From: Streptomyces microflavus | GTDB lineage: Bacteria; Actinomycetota; Actinomycetes; Streptomycetales; Streptomycetaceae | DNA: 64,000 nt | Assembly: GCF_014650075.1 (NCBI RefSeq) | Contig: NZ_BMUG01000012.1 | Coordinates: 186,001-250,000 of the forward strand | Direction of reading: 5' to 3' | The notes under the pieces: model-generated | What the model saw: the letters and a program-made list of their open reading frames with translations, nothing else | Databases searched by the model: none | What the model was told of the DNA's origin: nothing | Position numbers and translations under genes: made by a program | Shown: piece by piece, positions 47,056 to 56,984 of the stretch | Position numbering within the stretch: the first letter of the stretch is position 1 | Layout: each line of letters starts with the position of its first letter

Positions 47056-48023
47056 CAGTTGATCGCCACCTTCACGATGCCGGTGAGCGCGATCTGCGCG
47101 AGGGCGAGGGGGACGAGGGTGGTCCAGGCGAGCTTCTGCAACTGGTCCTCACGCAGGCGCGGGTAGCTGACGCGCAGCCAGATGACGACGAACGCGAGGA
47201 GGGCGGTCTTGAGGAGGGTCCAGAGCCAGCCGAGTCCGTCGGCGCCGAACGGGCCGTGCCAGCCGCCGAGGAAGAGGACGGTGGTCAGGGCGCAGAGGAT
47301 GACGATGCCCGCGTACTCGGCGAGGAGGAACAGGGCGAAACGCAGCCCCGTGTACTCGGTGTACGCGCCGAAGATGATCTCGGAGTCGGCGACCGGCATG
47401 TCGAAGGGCGGGCGCTGGAGTTCGGCGAGACCGGCGACGAAGAAGACCAGGGCTCCGGCGATCTGCCAGGGCAGCCACCACCACTCGAAGGCGTCGAGGA
47501 TGCCGGTGAGCGAGACCGTGCCGGCCGCCATGGCCACGGAGGCGGCGGCGAGGAGCATCGGGAGTTCGTAGGAGAGGAGCTGGGCGGCGGTGCGGAGGCC
47601 GCCGAGGAGGGAGAACTTGTTGGCCGAGGCCCAGCCCGCCATGAGCGAGCCGAGGACGCCGATGCCCATCACGGCCAGTACGAAGAAGATGCCCGCGTCG
47701 ATGACCTGGCCCACCGCGCCGTCGCCGGGGCCGACGGGGATGGCCACGAGGACGAGGAGGTACGGGAGGAGGGCGACGGCGGGGGCGAGCTGGAAGACGC
47801 GGCGGTCGGCGGCGGCCGGGACCACGTCCTCCTTCTGCGCGAACTTCACGCCGTCCGCGACGAGCTGGGCCCAGCCGTGGAAGCCACCTGCGTACATGGG
47901 GCCGAGGCGGCCCTGCATGTGGGCCATCACCTTGTGCTCGGTCTGGCCCACGAGGAGGGGGGCAACCAGGAACACGACGAAGACGATGGCCAGGCGGAGG
48001 GCGACGTCGGACACGTCGTTCAC
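47055..48023 (-). CDS. nuoH: NADH-quinone oxidoreductase subunit H
   Basis: The 322-residue protein has eight or more helices and the quinone-chamber landmarks KVMAHMQGRLGPMYAGGFHGW, LAELQRPPFDMPVADSE and GAYTEYTGLRFALFLLAEY. It anchors the hydrophilic arm and forms the quinone tunnel floor. The GTG overlaps the nuoC stop. Confidence 0.95.
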   Translation of the reverse strand: MNDVSDVALRLAIVFVVFLVAPLLVGQTEHKVMAHMQGRLGPMYAGGFHGWAQLVADGVKFAQKEDVVPAAADRRVFQLAPAVALLPYLLVLVAIPVGPGDGAVGQVIDAGIFFVLAVMGIGVLGSLMAGWASANKFSLLGGLRTAAQLLSYELPMLLAAASVAMAAGTVSLTGILDAFEWWWLPWQIAGALVFFVAGLAELQRPPFDMPVADSEIIFGAYTEYTGLRFALFLLAEYAGIVILCALTTVLFLGGWHGPFGADGLGWLWTLLKTALLAFVVIWLRVSYPRLREDQLQKLAWTTLVPLALAQIALTGIVKVAIN

Positions 48024-49483
48024 TCGGTATCGCCTCCGGCGGGGTGGGGGTGGTCGGGGTCCGGCTCGGGCTTCGGCTGGGGCTTGGGCTCGGTGGGGGT
48101 TGCTTCGTCCGTCGCCGCGTCGGAATCGGGGTCGGGGGTGGGGCCGCTGCGCGGGGCTTCTCCCCTACCCGCCCCTTCCCGAACCGGGGGCTCTGCCTCC
48201 GGACCCCCGCTCCTCGAACGCCGGAGGGGCTGGGAGGAAGGGTCGTCGAATGCCGGTTGGGCATCGTGCCAGGGGGCGTCCGTGGCACGGGCACGCTGGC
48301 TCGCCGAGCCCTGGGAGGCCGAGCGGGAGCGGCGCGGCGGGCGCGGTGCGGAGGCCTCCGGACCGTTCTGCTGCTGGCTCGCCGAACCGTCCGACGCGGA
48401 GCGGGATCGGCGTGGGCGCGCGGCGGCGGCCGTAGGCGCCTCGGGCGGTACGTCACCGGCCGATGCGTCCCCCGGAGGTGCGGTCGCGGGCGACGGCGAC
48501 ACGGCCTCGGGCGATGCCGCGTCCGGCGACGCGGGCTGGGGAGCTCCGGGCACGGAAGCCTCGGGCGCGGGGGCCTCGGGCGCGGAGGCCTCGGGCGCGG
48601 AGGTCCCAGGCGCAGAAGCCCCGGGCGCAGGTGTCCCGGGCGCAGAAGCCCCGGACGCAGGCGTCCCTGGCGCAGAAGCGTCAGGCGCAAGGGCCTCCGG
48701 CGCGGAAGCCCCAGGCACAGGGGTCCCAGGCGCAGAAGTCTCCGGCGCAGACGCCCCAGGCGGCCCCGTCTGCGGGCGTTGCGCAGCCGAGCCCTCGCTC
48801 GCCGAGCGGGTGCGGCGGGGCGGGCGGTCGGCGGTTCCCGCTGCCGGGCGGGCGGCGCGGCCCGGGCGGGCCGTGGCTGCGGGGAGCTGGCCCTTGAGGG
48901 GGCCCCATTCGTTCGGGTCCGGGACGCCGGGGGGAAGCATCGTGCGGCGCTTGGGGCCGCCGTGTTCGGACTCCCCGGGCTCCTTCGCCCCGGGCCAGGC
49001 CTTGGCGACCCGGGCGGCCAGGACGAAGTCCTTGCGGAGCGGGTGACCCTCGAAGCCCTCGGGCAGCAGGAGCGGGGCGAGGTCGGGGTGGCCCTCGAAA
49101 GTGACGCCGAACATCTCGTGCGTCTCGCGCTCGTGCCAGGCCGCGCCCGCGTAGACGTCGATCGCGCTGGGCAGGACGGCCGCGTCGTGCGGGACCGTGG
49201 TGCGCAGCATGAGCCGGCGGACCGTGCCGCCGCCGAGAGCCGCGACGTGGGCGCAAACGCGGAAGCCGGTGCCCGGTTCGTCCACGGCGCTGAGCCAGTC
49301 GAAGTAGCTGCAGCCGAGTTCGTCGCGGGCGGTCCGCAGCGCGGTGATCCACTCCGTGGCGGGGACGTCGACGGTGAGCAGGTCGTAGGCCGACTCCGCC
49401 GTAGCCTCCTCGCCGAAGACCTCGGTGACGGCGTCCGGCAGCCGGTCGTACGGATGGTGGGCCCGGTGTTGACGCTCGCTCAC
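48020..49483 (-). CDS. nuoC: NADH-quinone oxidoreductase subunit C with long repetitive C-terminal tail
   Basis: The GTG at 49483 (MSERQHRAHHPYDRL) overlaps the nuoB stop and gives 487 residues. An in-frame start at 50377 would run through nuoB. Residues 1-200 are a normal 30-kDa subunit with AWHERETHEMFGVTFEGHPD and EGFEGHPLRKDF. Residues about 200-487 are a low-complexity Ala/Pro/Ser/Glu tail. It holds three copies of a motif like PRRSRSASDGSASQ (once RRTRSASEGSAAQ), a partial RRSRSGG and many units such as GASAPGTPAPGASAPGTSAP. The tail also overlaps a dispersed Streptomyces repeat. NuoD is neither fused nor encoded nearby. Confidence 0.93.
   Translation of the reverse strand: MSERQHRAHHPYDRLPDAVTEVFGEEATAESAYDLLTVDVPATEWITALRTARDELGCSYFDWLSAVDEPGTGFRVCAHVAALGGGTVRRLMLRTTVPHDAAVLPSAIDVYAGAAWHERETHEMFGVTFEGHPDLAPLLLPEGFEGHPLRKDFVLAARVAKAWPGAKEPGESEHGGPKRRTMLPPGVPDPNEWGPLKGQLPAATARPGRAARPAAGTADRPPRRTRSASEGSAAQRPQTGPPGASAPETSAPGTPVPGASAPEALAPDASAPGTPASGASAPGTPAPGASAPGTSAPEASAPEAPAPEASVPGAPQPASPDAASPEAVSPSPATAPPGDASAGDVPPEAPTAAAARPRRSRSASDGSASQQQNGPEASAPRPPRRSRSASQGSASQRARATDAPWHDAQPAFDDPSSQPLRRSRSGGPEAEPPVREGAGRGEAPRSGPTPDPDSDAATDEATPTEPKPQPKPEPDPDHPHPAGGDTE
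48205..48236 (-). repeat. Dispersed Streptomyces repeat inside the nuoC reading frame
   Basis: The + strand reads CTCCTCGAACGCCGGAGGGG here, preceded by GGGGGCTCTGCCTCCGGACC. This is the same family as the intergenic copies at 9425-9603 (CTCAAACGCCGGACGGGCTGG there). It lies in frame inside the nuoC C-terminal tail, so the repeat has been captured as coding sequence. Confidence 0.6.
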
Positions 49484-50172
49484 CGCTGCTCCTCCCCCAC
49501 TTCCGTTCCCGGAGCCTTCGCCGGTGGCGTCGGCGCGGTGACCAGGCCGCTGCGCAGCGCCGCCGTGGACGGGGCTCCGCCGGCGGAGCCGGTCGCGTAC
49601 CGATCCGCCAGGGACTCGCGCGCGATCTTCTCCTGAAGCTTGAGAATGCCCTGGAGCAGCGCCTCGGGCCGGGGCGGGCAGCCGGGTACGTACACATCGA
49701 CGGGGATGATCTGGTCGACGCCCTTGGTGACGGAGTACGAGTCCCAGTAGGGGCCGCCGCAGTTGGAGCAGGCGCCGAAGGAGATGACGTACTTCGGTTC
49801 GGGCATCTGCTCGTAGAGGCGCTTCACCGCCGGGGCCATCTTGTCCGTCACCGTGCCGGAGACGATCATCAGGTCCGCCTGGCGGGGGCCCGGGGCGAAG
49901 GGGATCACACCGAGCCGGATGAAGTCGTGGCGCGCCATGGAAGCGGCGATGAACTCGATGGCGCAGCAGGCCAGTCCGAAGTTGAAGACCCAGAGGCTGT
50001 AGCGGCGGCCCCAGTTGAGGACCACCTTCATCGGTTCGGGTGCGAGCCGCGAGAGGATGCCGAGGCGCTGGGGTTCCGGGAGGAGCACCGGTTCCGCCGC
50101 GGCCGCCGTCTGGGGGTCGGCCGAGGGCTCGGGCTGCTGTCCTGCCGGGGTCGGCCGGCTCGTCAGGCCCAT
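49480..50172 (-). CDS. nuoB: NADH-quinone oxidoreductase subunit B
   Basis: From the ATG at 50172 (MGLTSRPTPAGQQPEPS) the protein has 230 residues. The N2 cluster cysteines are in NFGLACCAIEF near residue 66, GACSNCGGPYW near 131 and VPGCPPRPEALL near 160. The N-terminal 30 residues and the Pro/Thr-rich C-terminus extend the normal core. NuoB passes electrons to quinone. It overlaps the nuoA stop by ten bases. Confidence 0.95.
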   Translation of the reverse strand: MGLTSRPTPAGQQPEPSADPQTAAAAEPVLLPEPQRLGILSRLAPEPMKVVLNWGRRYSLWVFNFGLACCAIEFIAASMARHDFIRLGVIPFAPGPRQADLMIVSGTVTDKMAPAVKRLYEQMPEPKYVISFGACSNCGGPYWDSYSVTKGVDQIIPVDVYVPGCPPRPEALLQGILKLQEKIARESLADRYATGSAGGAPSTAALRSGLVTAPTPPAKAPGTEVGEEQR

Positions 50173-50612
50173 GCGAGGACGCCCTTCTTCCATGCGTAGA
50201 GCAGTCCCACGGCGAGGAAGCCGAGGAAGATGAACATTTCCACCAGCGTGGTCGCGCCGTATCCGGGTGCCGCGAAGACCGTGGCCCACGGGAACAGGAA
50301 GATGGAGTCGACGGCGAAGATGACGTAGAGGAAGGCGTAGACGTAGTAGCGGACCTGGGTGTGGGCCCAGCCCTCACCGACCGGGTCGACGCCGCACTCG
50401 TACGTCAGAAGCTTCTCCGGGGTCGGGACCACGGGCCGCAGCAGCCGTCCCGCGCCGAACGCGGCGGCGACGAACAGGACACCGACCAGCGCGAGCAGGC
50501 CGACCACCGAGTAGCTCTGGAAGTACTCCGATGCGAGGGTGGTCTGTTGGTGGACCGGCACGTACGTCACGTGCGGCACTTCCGGCACGTACGGCACGTC
50601 CCTCACGTCCAC
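50163..50612 (-). CDS. nuoA: NADH-quinone oxidoreductase subunit A
   Basis: I chose the GTG at 50612 (MDVRDVPYVPEVPHVTYVP), about 149 residues, with AAGGGG just upstream. GTG codons further upstream (to 50672) are also open. The three helices and the TYECGVDPVGEGWAHTQVRYYVYAFLY loop (split at YECG) are typical. The first 20 residues contain short VPYVPEVPHVTYVPV repeats. It is the first gene of the operon, divergent from the sensor kinase gene, so the operon promoter lies between them. Confidence 0.92.
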   Translation of the reverse strand: MDVRDVPYVPEVPHVTYVPVHQQTTLASEYFQSYSVVGLLALVGVLFVAAAFGAGRLLRPVVPTPEKLLTYECGVDPVGEGWAHTQVRYYVYAFLYVIFAVDSIFLFPWATVFAAPGYGATTLVEMFIFLGFLAVGLLYAWKKGVLAWA

Positions 50613-50795
50613 CCCTTGTTCCTCGTCATCCGGTTGTCGCCCCGTAGATATCCGAGGCCCCTCTGTACGCACGGGAGTCTAGGCCCTGATAAACGCACAG
50701 TAAGCAGCCGCGTCGCACAGAGGTGGGGTTATCCCTACTTCACGCCACCCACGAGCCCCATGGCGTGCGGGGACACGGCCCGGCAGGCTGGTGCC

Positions 50796-51986
50796 ATGAC
50801 CATGAGCCCTTCCGTACCGGACCCCGACCGGCCGCCGCCCGCCCGCCTCGCCCTCGACCGGTGGACCTGGCGGGAGATCGCACACCTGCTCGTCAATCTG
50901 CCGATGGCGATCGCCGGGTTCGTCTACGCGCTTCTTGTGATCGCCGTCGGTGTCGGACTCTCCGTCACGGTGATCGGCCTGCCGGTGCTCGTCGCCGGGC
51001 TGCGGGGCGCACGGGTGCTGGGCCGGGTGGAGCGGGGCCGGGCGCGGTCGCTGCTCGGGGTGCGGATCGAGGAGCCGAGTCCGTTGCCGCGCGGCCGCCA
51101 GGAGGGAGGGGTCTTCCCCTGGCTCTGGTCGGGGCTGAAGGATCCGGTGGGCTGGCGCTCTCTGCTGTACGCGTTCATCCGCCTGCCGTGGGGGGTGCTG
51201 ACCTTCGCGGTGACGCTGGTGAGCCTGATCGTCCTGTGGCCGGTGCTCCCGTTCATCGCCCGTGGGCTGACGGCGGCCGACCGGGCGATGGTGCGGGGGC
51301 TGTTGCCGCCATCGGACGAGCTGGAGCGGCGGATCGCGGAGCTGGAGTCGGACCGGGGCGTGGTCGTGGACACCGCCGCCGCCGACCTGCGCCGCATCGA
51401 GCGCGATCTCCACGACGGGGCGCAGGCCCGACTCGTCGCCCTCGCCATGGGGTTGGGGCTGGCGAAGGAGAAGCTGACGGACGATCCGGAAGCGGCCGCG
51501 CGGATGGTGGACGAGGCCCACGGCGAGATCAAGGTCGCCCTCCAGGAGTTGCGCGACCTCGCCCGGGGTATTCATCCCGCTGTCCTCACCGACCGCGGTC
51601 TCGACGCGGCTCTCTCCGCCATCGCCTCCCGCTGCACCGTGCCCGTCAAGGTGTCGGTGGATCTGCCGGGGCGTCCGGCGGAGGCGATCGAGGGCATCGC
51701 GTATTTCACCGTCTCGGAGCTCCTCCAGAACGTGAGCAAGCACAGCGGTGCCCGGTCCGCCTCCGTCGAGGTGTGGCGTGCGGCGGACCGGTTGCTGATC
51801 AAGGTCACGGACGACGGGTCGGGCGGGGCCCGGATGGGCGGCGGTTCGGGGATGGCGGGGCTGGCCGAGCGGCTGGGTGCGGTGGACGGGCTGTTCGTCC
51901 TGGACTCTCCGGTGGGCGGGCCGACCGCCGTCACCGCCGAGCTGCCCTGGCGCGACCGCGCTCCGGCCGGCAGCCGGGCGTCCTGA
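50796..51986 (+). CDS. Sensor histidine kinase, NarL-partner type, copy 1
   Basis: The 396-residue protein (ATG at 50796, MTMSPSVPDPDRP) has four hydrophobic segments in its first 190 residues in the pattern of the Streptomyces putative sensor domain. The HisKA_3 motif ERDLHDGAQARLVALAM near residue 205 holds the phosphorylatable histidine. The HATPase domain has ELLQNVSKHSGARSA, a DDGSGG G-box and GMAGLAERLGAVDG. It should phosphorylate a LuxR-type regulator such as the one at 54000. It is divergent from nuoA. Confidence 0.9.
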   Translation: MTMSPSVPDPDRPPPARLALDRWTWREIAHLLVNLPMAIAGFVYALLVIAVGVGLSVTVIGLPVLVAGLRGARVLGRVERGRARSLLGVRIEEPSPLPRGRQEGGVFPWLWSGLKDPVGWRSLLYAFIRLPWGVLTFAVTLVSLIVLWPVLPFIARGLTAADRAMVRGLLPPSDELERRIAELESDRGVVVDTAAADLRRIERDLHDGAQARLVALAMGLGLAKEKLTDDPEAAARMVDEAHGEIKVALQELRDLARGIHPAVLTDRGLDAALSAIASRCTVPVKVSVDLPGRPAEAIEGIAYFTVSELLQNVSKHSGARSASVEVWRAADRLLIKVTDDGSGGARMGGGSGMAGLAERLGAVDGLFVLDSPVGGPTAVTAELPWRDRAPAGSRAS

Positions 51987-52195
51987 GCTTCCCGGGCGTA
52001 CGGGGGCGGGGAACTCCCCGGGCGTACCGGGGGTGGGGAAAACCCCCGTACGGATACGGAGACCGGCCGCATGGTGCCGGAGAGGGCGGCCCAGCACCCT
52101 TGAAGGAGCACGGTCCGCGGCGGACGAGCACGGGCACGGAGCAGGGACGCGGAACACTTCGCCGATCGACAGAAGAGACGGAACGGACGGCACTC

Positions 52196-53575
52196 ATGGC
52201 CACGGCATACGGACCGGACACCCGGGACCACAAGGGATCGGGCGCGCGGGGTCACACGGGCCAGGGCCCCGGGCCCCGGGAGCAGGCCCCGGTGAAGCAC
52301 TTCCTCCCGGCGGCACTGCGCGCACCCCTGGAGGCGCGCAGCTGGCGCGAGCTCCTCTATGTCCTGCTGAGCCTGCCGCTGAGCACGGCGATGTTCGTCT
52401 TCGCGACCGCCATGACATCGGTCAGCGCCGGCCTGCTCATCACCTTCATCGGGGTTCCGCTGCTGGCGGTCGGCCTGTCGGTCTGCCGGGGGTTCGGCGT
52501 GATGGAGCGGGCCCGCGCACGGGGGCTGCTGAAGCTGGACGTGGCGGAGCCCGTGCGGGTGCGGGGGAAGAGCGGCAGCCCGATGGCGTGGATAGGGGCT
52601 GTCCTCAAGAGTGGGGTCTCCTGGCGTCACCTTCTTTACGCACTGCTGCACTTTCCCTGGGCCGTGTTCACGTTCTGCGTGTCGGTGACGTTCTGGACGT
52701 ACGGGCTGATGGCGCTGACGTACCCGCTGTGGCAGTGGGTCTTCCCGCTGTTCGTGGGGGCTGACGGCATCCAGCTGTACGGGGACCGCACCCACGCGTA
52801 CTACCTGGACTCCCCCGCCGAGCTGGCGGCGACCAGCGCGGTGGGCCTGGTGCTGGTTCTGGTGTCGCCGTGGATCGTGCGGGGGCTGGTCTCGGTGGAC
52901 CGGCTGATGGTGTCCGGTCTGCTGGGCCCGTCCGCGCTGTCCGCCCGGGTGACCGAGCTGGAGTCGGACCGGGGCGTGGTCGTGGACACCGCCGCCGCCG
53001 ACCTGCGCCGTATAGAGAGGGACCTCCACGACGGGGCACAGGCCCGGCTCGTCGCCCTCGCCATGGACCTCGGTCTGGCGAAGGAGAAGCTGACGGACGA
53101 CCCCGAGGCGGCCGCGCGGATGGTGGACGAGGCCCACGGCGAGGTGAAGGTCGCCCTTCAGGAGCTCCGTGACCTCGCCCGGGGCATCCATCCCGCCGTC
53201 CTCACCGACCGCGGCCTGGACGCCGCCCTCTCGGCCATCGCCTCCCGCTGCACCGTCCCCGTCACGGTCGAGGTGGACCTGGACGCGCGGCCCGCGCAGG
53301 CCATCGAGGGCATCGCCTACTTCACAGTGTCGGAGCTGCTGCAGAACGTCAGCAAGCACGCTCGGGCGACCCGCGCGTCGGTCGATGTGTGGCGGACGTC
53401 CGACCGGCTGATGCTCCAGGTCACGGACAACGGGCGGGGCGGGGCCGCCGTCTCGTCCGGCAGCGGTCTGGCCGGGCTGACGGAGCGGCTGGACGCGGTG
53501 GACGGGGTCCTGGTGGTGACGTCACCGGCCGGCGGCCCCACGACGGTCACCGCCGAGCTCCCCTGGCGCGGCTGA
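52196..53575 (+). CDS. Sensor histidine kinase, NarL-partner type, copy 2
   Basis: The 459-residue protein has a similar layout: an N-terminal charged segment, six or so hydrophobic segments (residues about 55-260), HisKA_3 (ERDLHDGAQARLVALAMDLG) and HATPase (ELLQNVSKHARATRA, TDNGRGG, GLAGLTERLDAVDG). It differs from copy 1 mainly in its membrane part, with an extra WTYGLMALTYPLWQW segment and a loop of about 40 residues. The kinase part is nearly identical, also in DNA. The gap of 209 bases between the two contains repeated CGTACGGGGG-type segments and no gene. Confidence 0.9.
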   Translation: MATAYGPDTRDHKGSGARGHTGQGPGPREQAPVKHFLPAALRAPLEARSWRELLYVLLSLPLSTAMFVFATAMTSVSAGLLITFIGVPLLAVGLSVCRGFGVMERARARGLLKLDVAEPVRVRGKSGSPMAWIGAVLKSGVSWRHLLYALLHFPWAVFTFCVSVTFWTYGLMALTYPLWQWVFPLFVGADGIQLYGDRTHAYYLDSPAELAATSAVGLVLVLVSPWIVRGLVSVDRLMVSGLLGPSALSARVTELESDRGVVVDTAAADLRRIERDLHDGAQARLVALAMDLGLAKEKLTDDPEAAARMVDEAHGEVKVALQELRDLARGIHPAVLTDRGLDAALSAIASRCTVPVTVEVDLDARPAQAIEGIAYFTVSELLQNVSKHARATRASVDVWRTSDRLMLQVTDNGRGGAAVSSGSGLAGLTERLDAVDGVLVVTSPAGGPTTVTAELPWRG

Positions 53576-53999
53576 CCGCAGCCGCCCGGCACCCGCCCGG
53601 CGCCTGCCCGGCGCCTGCCCGGCGCCCGACGGCACCCGCCCGGCACCTGTCGGGCGCCCGCCGGGCGCCTGCCGGGCGCCTGCCGGGCCGCTCCGGCGTA
53701 CCCCGCCTCTCGCACCCCGCCCGCTCGCTCACCCTCGCCCTCGCCCTGCCGGACGCTCGCCTCTCGCCGTGCCACCGCCCCTCGTCCCGCCCAGGAGCCC
53801 TCGCGCCCCGCCACCGGTCCCGTGCCGGTGACGGGGTTTCGGGCTGAGTGGCCGGATCGGGCACGTTATCCACAGGGCCCCCATCCGCGCCCCGGGCCTG
53901 GGATGCTGGGGGTGTCGGGCGCGGTGCGCAGTGGTCGGGAGCGGCGCGCACCGCGAGCACAGCAAGTCAGATACTCGGAACAGCGGGGGACGCAGCGTC
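53576..53999 (+). repeat. Gene-free stretch with GC-rich tandem repeats
   Basis: From about 53581 to 53695 units of about 11 bases (CCCGGCGCCTG and later GCCGGGCGCCT, with CCCGGCACCCG variants) repeat roughly ten times. They can form many alternative stems. The rest of the gap to 54000 contains CT-rich and GC-rich sequence with no convincing gene, then the ribosome site of the response regulator. The repeats may terminate the kinase transcript. Confidence 0.6.
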
Positions 54000-54680
54000 G
54001 TGGAGCACGTGGAGAACAGAGTGCGGGTAGTCATCGCCGAGGATTCGGTCCTGCTGCGGGAAGGGCTCACCCGTCTGCTCACCGACCTCGGGCATGACGT
54101 GGTCGCGGGGGTGGGTGACGCCGAGGCCCTGCTGAAGACGGTGGCGGACCTCGGGGCGGAGCAGGCGTTGCCCGATGTGGTGGTGGCCGATGTGCGGATG
54201 CCGCCGACCCATACCGACGAGGGCGTACGGGCGGCGGTGCGGCTGCGGAAGGAGTACCCGGGGATAGGGGTGCTGGTCCTCTCGCAGTACGTGGAGGAGC
54301 AGTACGCCACCGAGCTGCTGGCGGGCAGCAGCCAGGGCGTGGGGTACTTGCTCAAGGACCGGGTCGCCGATGTCCGCGAGTTCGTCGACGCGGTCGTGCG
54401 GGTGGCGCGGGGCGGGACGGCGCTGGACCCGGAGGTGGTGGCGCAGTTGCTGGGCCGCAGCCGCAAGCAGGACGTGGTGGCGGGGCTGACGCCGCGCGAG
54501 CGGGAGGTCCTGGGTCTGATGGCCGAGGGCCGGACGAACTCGGCGATCGCCCGGCAGCTCGTGGTGAGCGACGGGGCGGTGGAGAAGCACGTCAGCAACA
54601 TCTTCCAGAAGCTGGGGCTCTCGCCCAGCGACGGGGACCACCGGCGCGTCCTCGCCGTACTGACCTACCTCAACTCCTAG
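54000..54680 (+). CDS. LuxR/NarL-family response regulator
   Basis: The 226-residue protein (GTG at 54000; GTG codons at 54009 and 54021 are alternatives) has a receiver domain: VVIAEDSVLLREGL with the acidic pocket, VVADVRMPP with the phospho-Asp near residue 57, VLVLSQY and YLLKDRV. The C-terminal HTH reads LTPREREVLGLMAEGRTNSA and VVSDGAVEKHVSNIFQKLGL. It is the likely partner of one or both kinases upstream. Confidence 0.92.
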   Translation: MEHVENRVRVVIAEDSVLLREGLTRLLTDLGHDVVAGVGDAEALLKTVADLGAEQALPDVVVADVRMPPTHTDEGVRAAVRLRKEYPGIGVLVLSQYVEEQYATELLAGSSQGVGYLLKDRVADVREFVDAVVRVARGGTALDPEVVAQLLGRSRKQDVVAGLTPREREVLGLMAEGRTNSAIARQLVVSDGAVEKHVSNIFQKLGLSPSDGDHRRVLAVLTYLNS

Positions 54681-54703
54681 CTATCTGACACCCTGTCAGA
54701 TAG
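54681..54703. promoter_or_regulatory. Perfect AT-rich palindrome after the response regulator gene
   Basis: CTATCTGACA and TGTCAGATAG are perfect 10-base arms around CCC, immediately after the stop codon. The composition is AT-rich for this genome. A second palindrome GGGCGCCCATGGGCGCCC follows at 54711-54728. The pair could be a terminator, or the first could be a binding site. The rest of 54681-55019 shows no gene; a TATGAT -10-like box at 54915-54920 is a weak promoter candidate for korA. Confidence 0.5.
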
Positions 54704-55019
54704 CCACCCCGGGCGCCCATGGGCGCCCGACAAGCACCCGGCGTGCGCCCGGTGGATCACCGCCGGGGGTGTCCGGCGAGCTTCCGCCGGGCAGTCCTGG
54801 GCGGAAGGACCTAGAACCAAAGACCTACGAGCAGAGCACGTCCATCCGACGATCGGGGGGCTTGAGAAAGATGTCAAAACGGGCTAAAAGGGTGTCTCAA
54901 AACAGCGTCCACCATATGATCGGCCCCTGGAGGGCGAACCGCACGGACGTAGGGTTGCCTCTGGGACCGCCGGCTGGCCGGACGGTTCCGAACCGCCGCC
55001 CCAAGGGAGGTCCAGTTCA

Positions 55020-56976
<1,957 letters not shown>

Positions 56977-56984
<8 letters not shown>

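Noticed and set aside
49484..50377. Upstream extension of the nuoC frame to 785 residues
   Set aside because: It runs antisense-free but inside nuoB in another frame. The GTG at 49483 overlaps the nuoB stop and starts a typical NuoC.
40242..50612. Hidden nuoD or nuoE-G within the nuo operon
   Set aside because: All space between nuoA and nuoN is filled by overlapping recognised genes. The NuoC tail has no NuoD motif.
50723..50760. Possible CRISPR-like or phage attachment repeats near the nuo-kinase boundary
   Set aside because: Only short GTAC-rich words recur; no regular repeat-spacer unit is present. No CRISPR array or cas gene was seen anywhere in the window.
50723..52195. Continuous 950-residue frame joining the region of kinase 1 to kinase 2
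   Set aside because: Its first part is a shifted frame of kinase 1. Kinase 2 starts properly at 52196.
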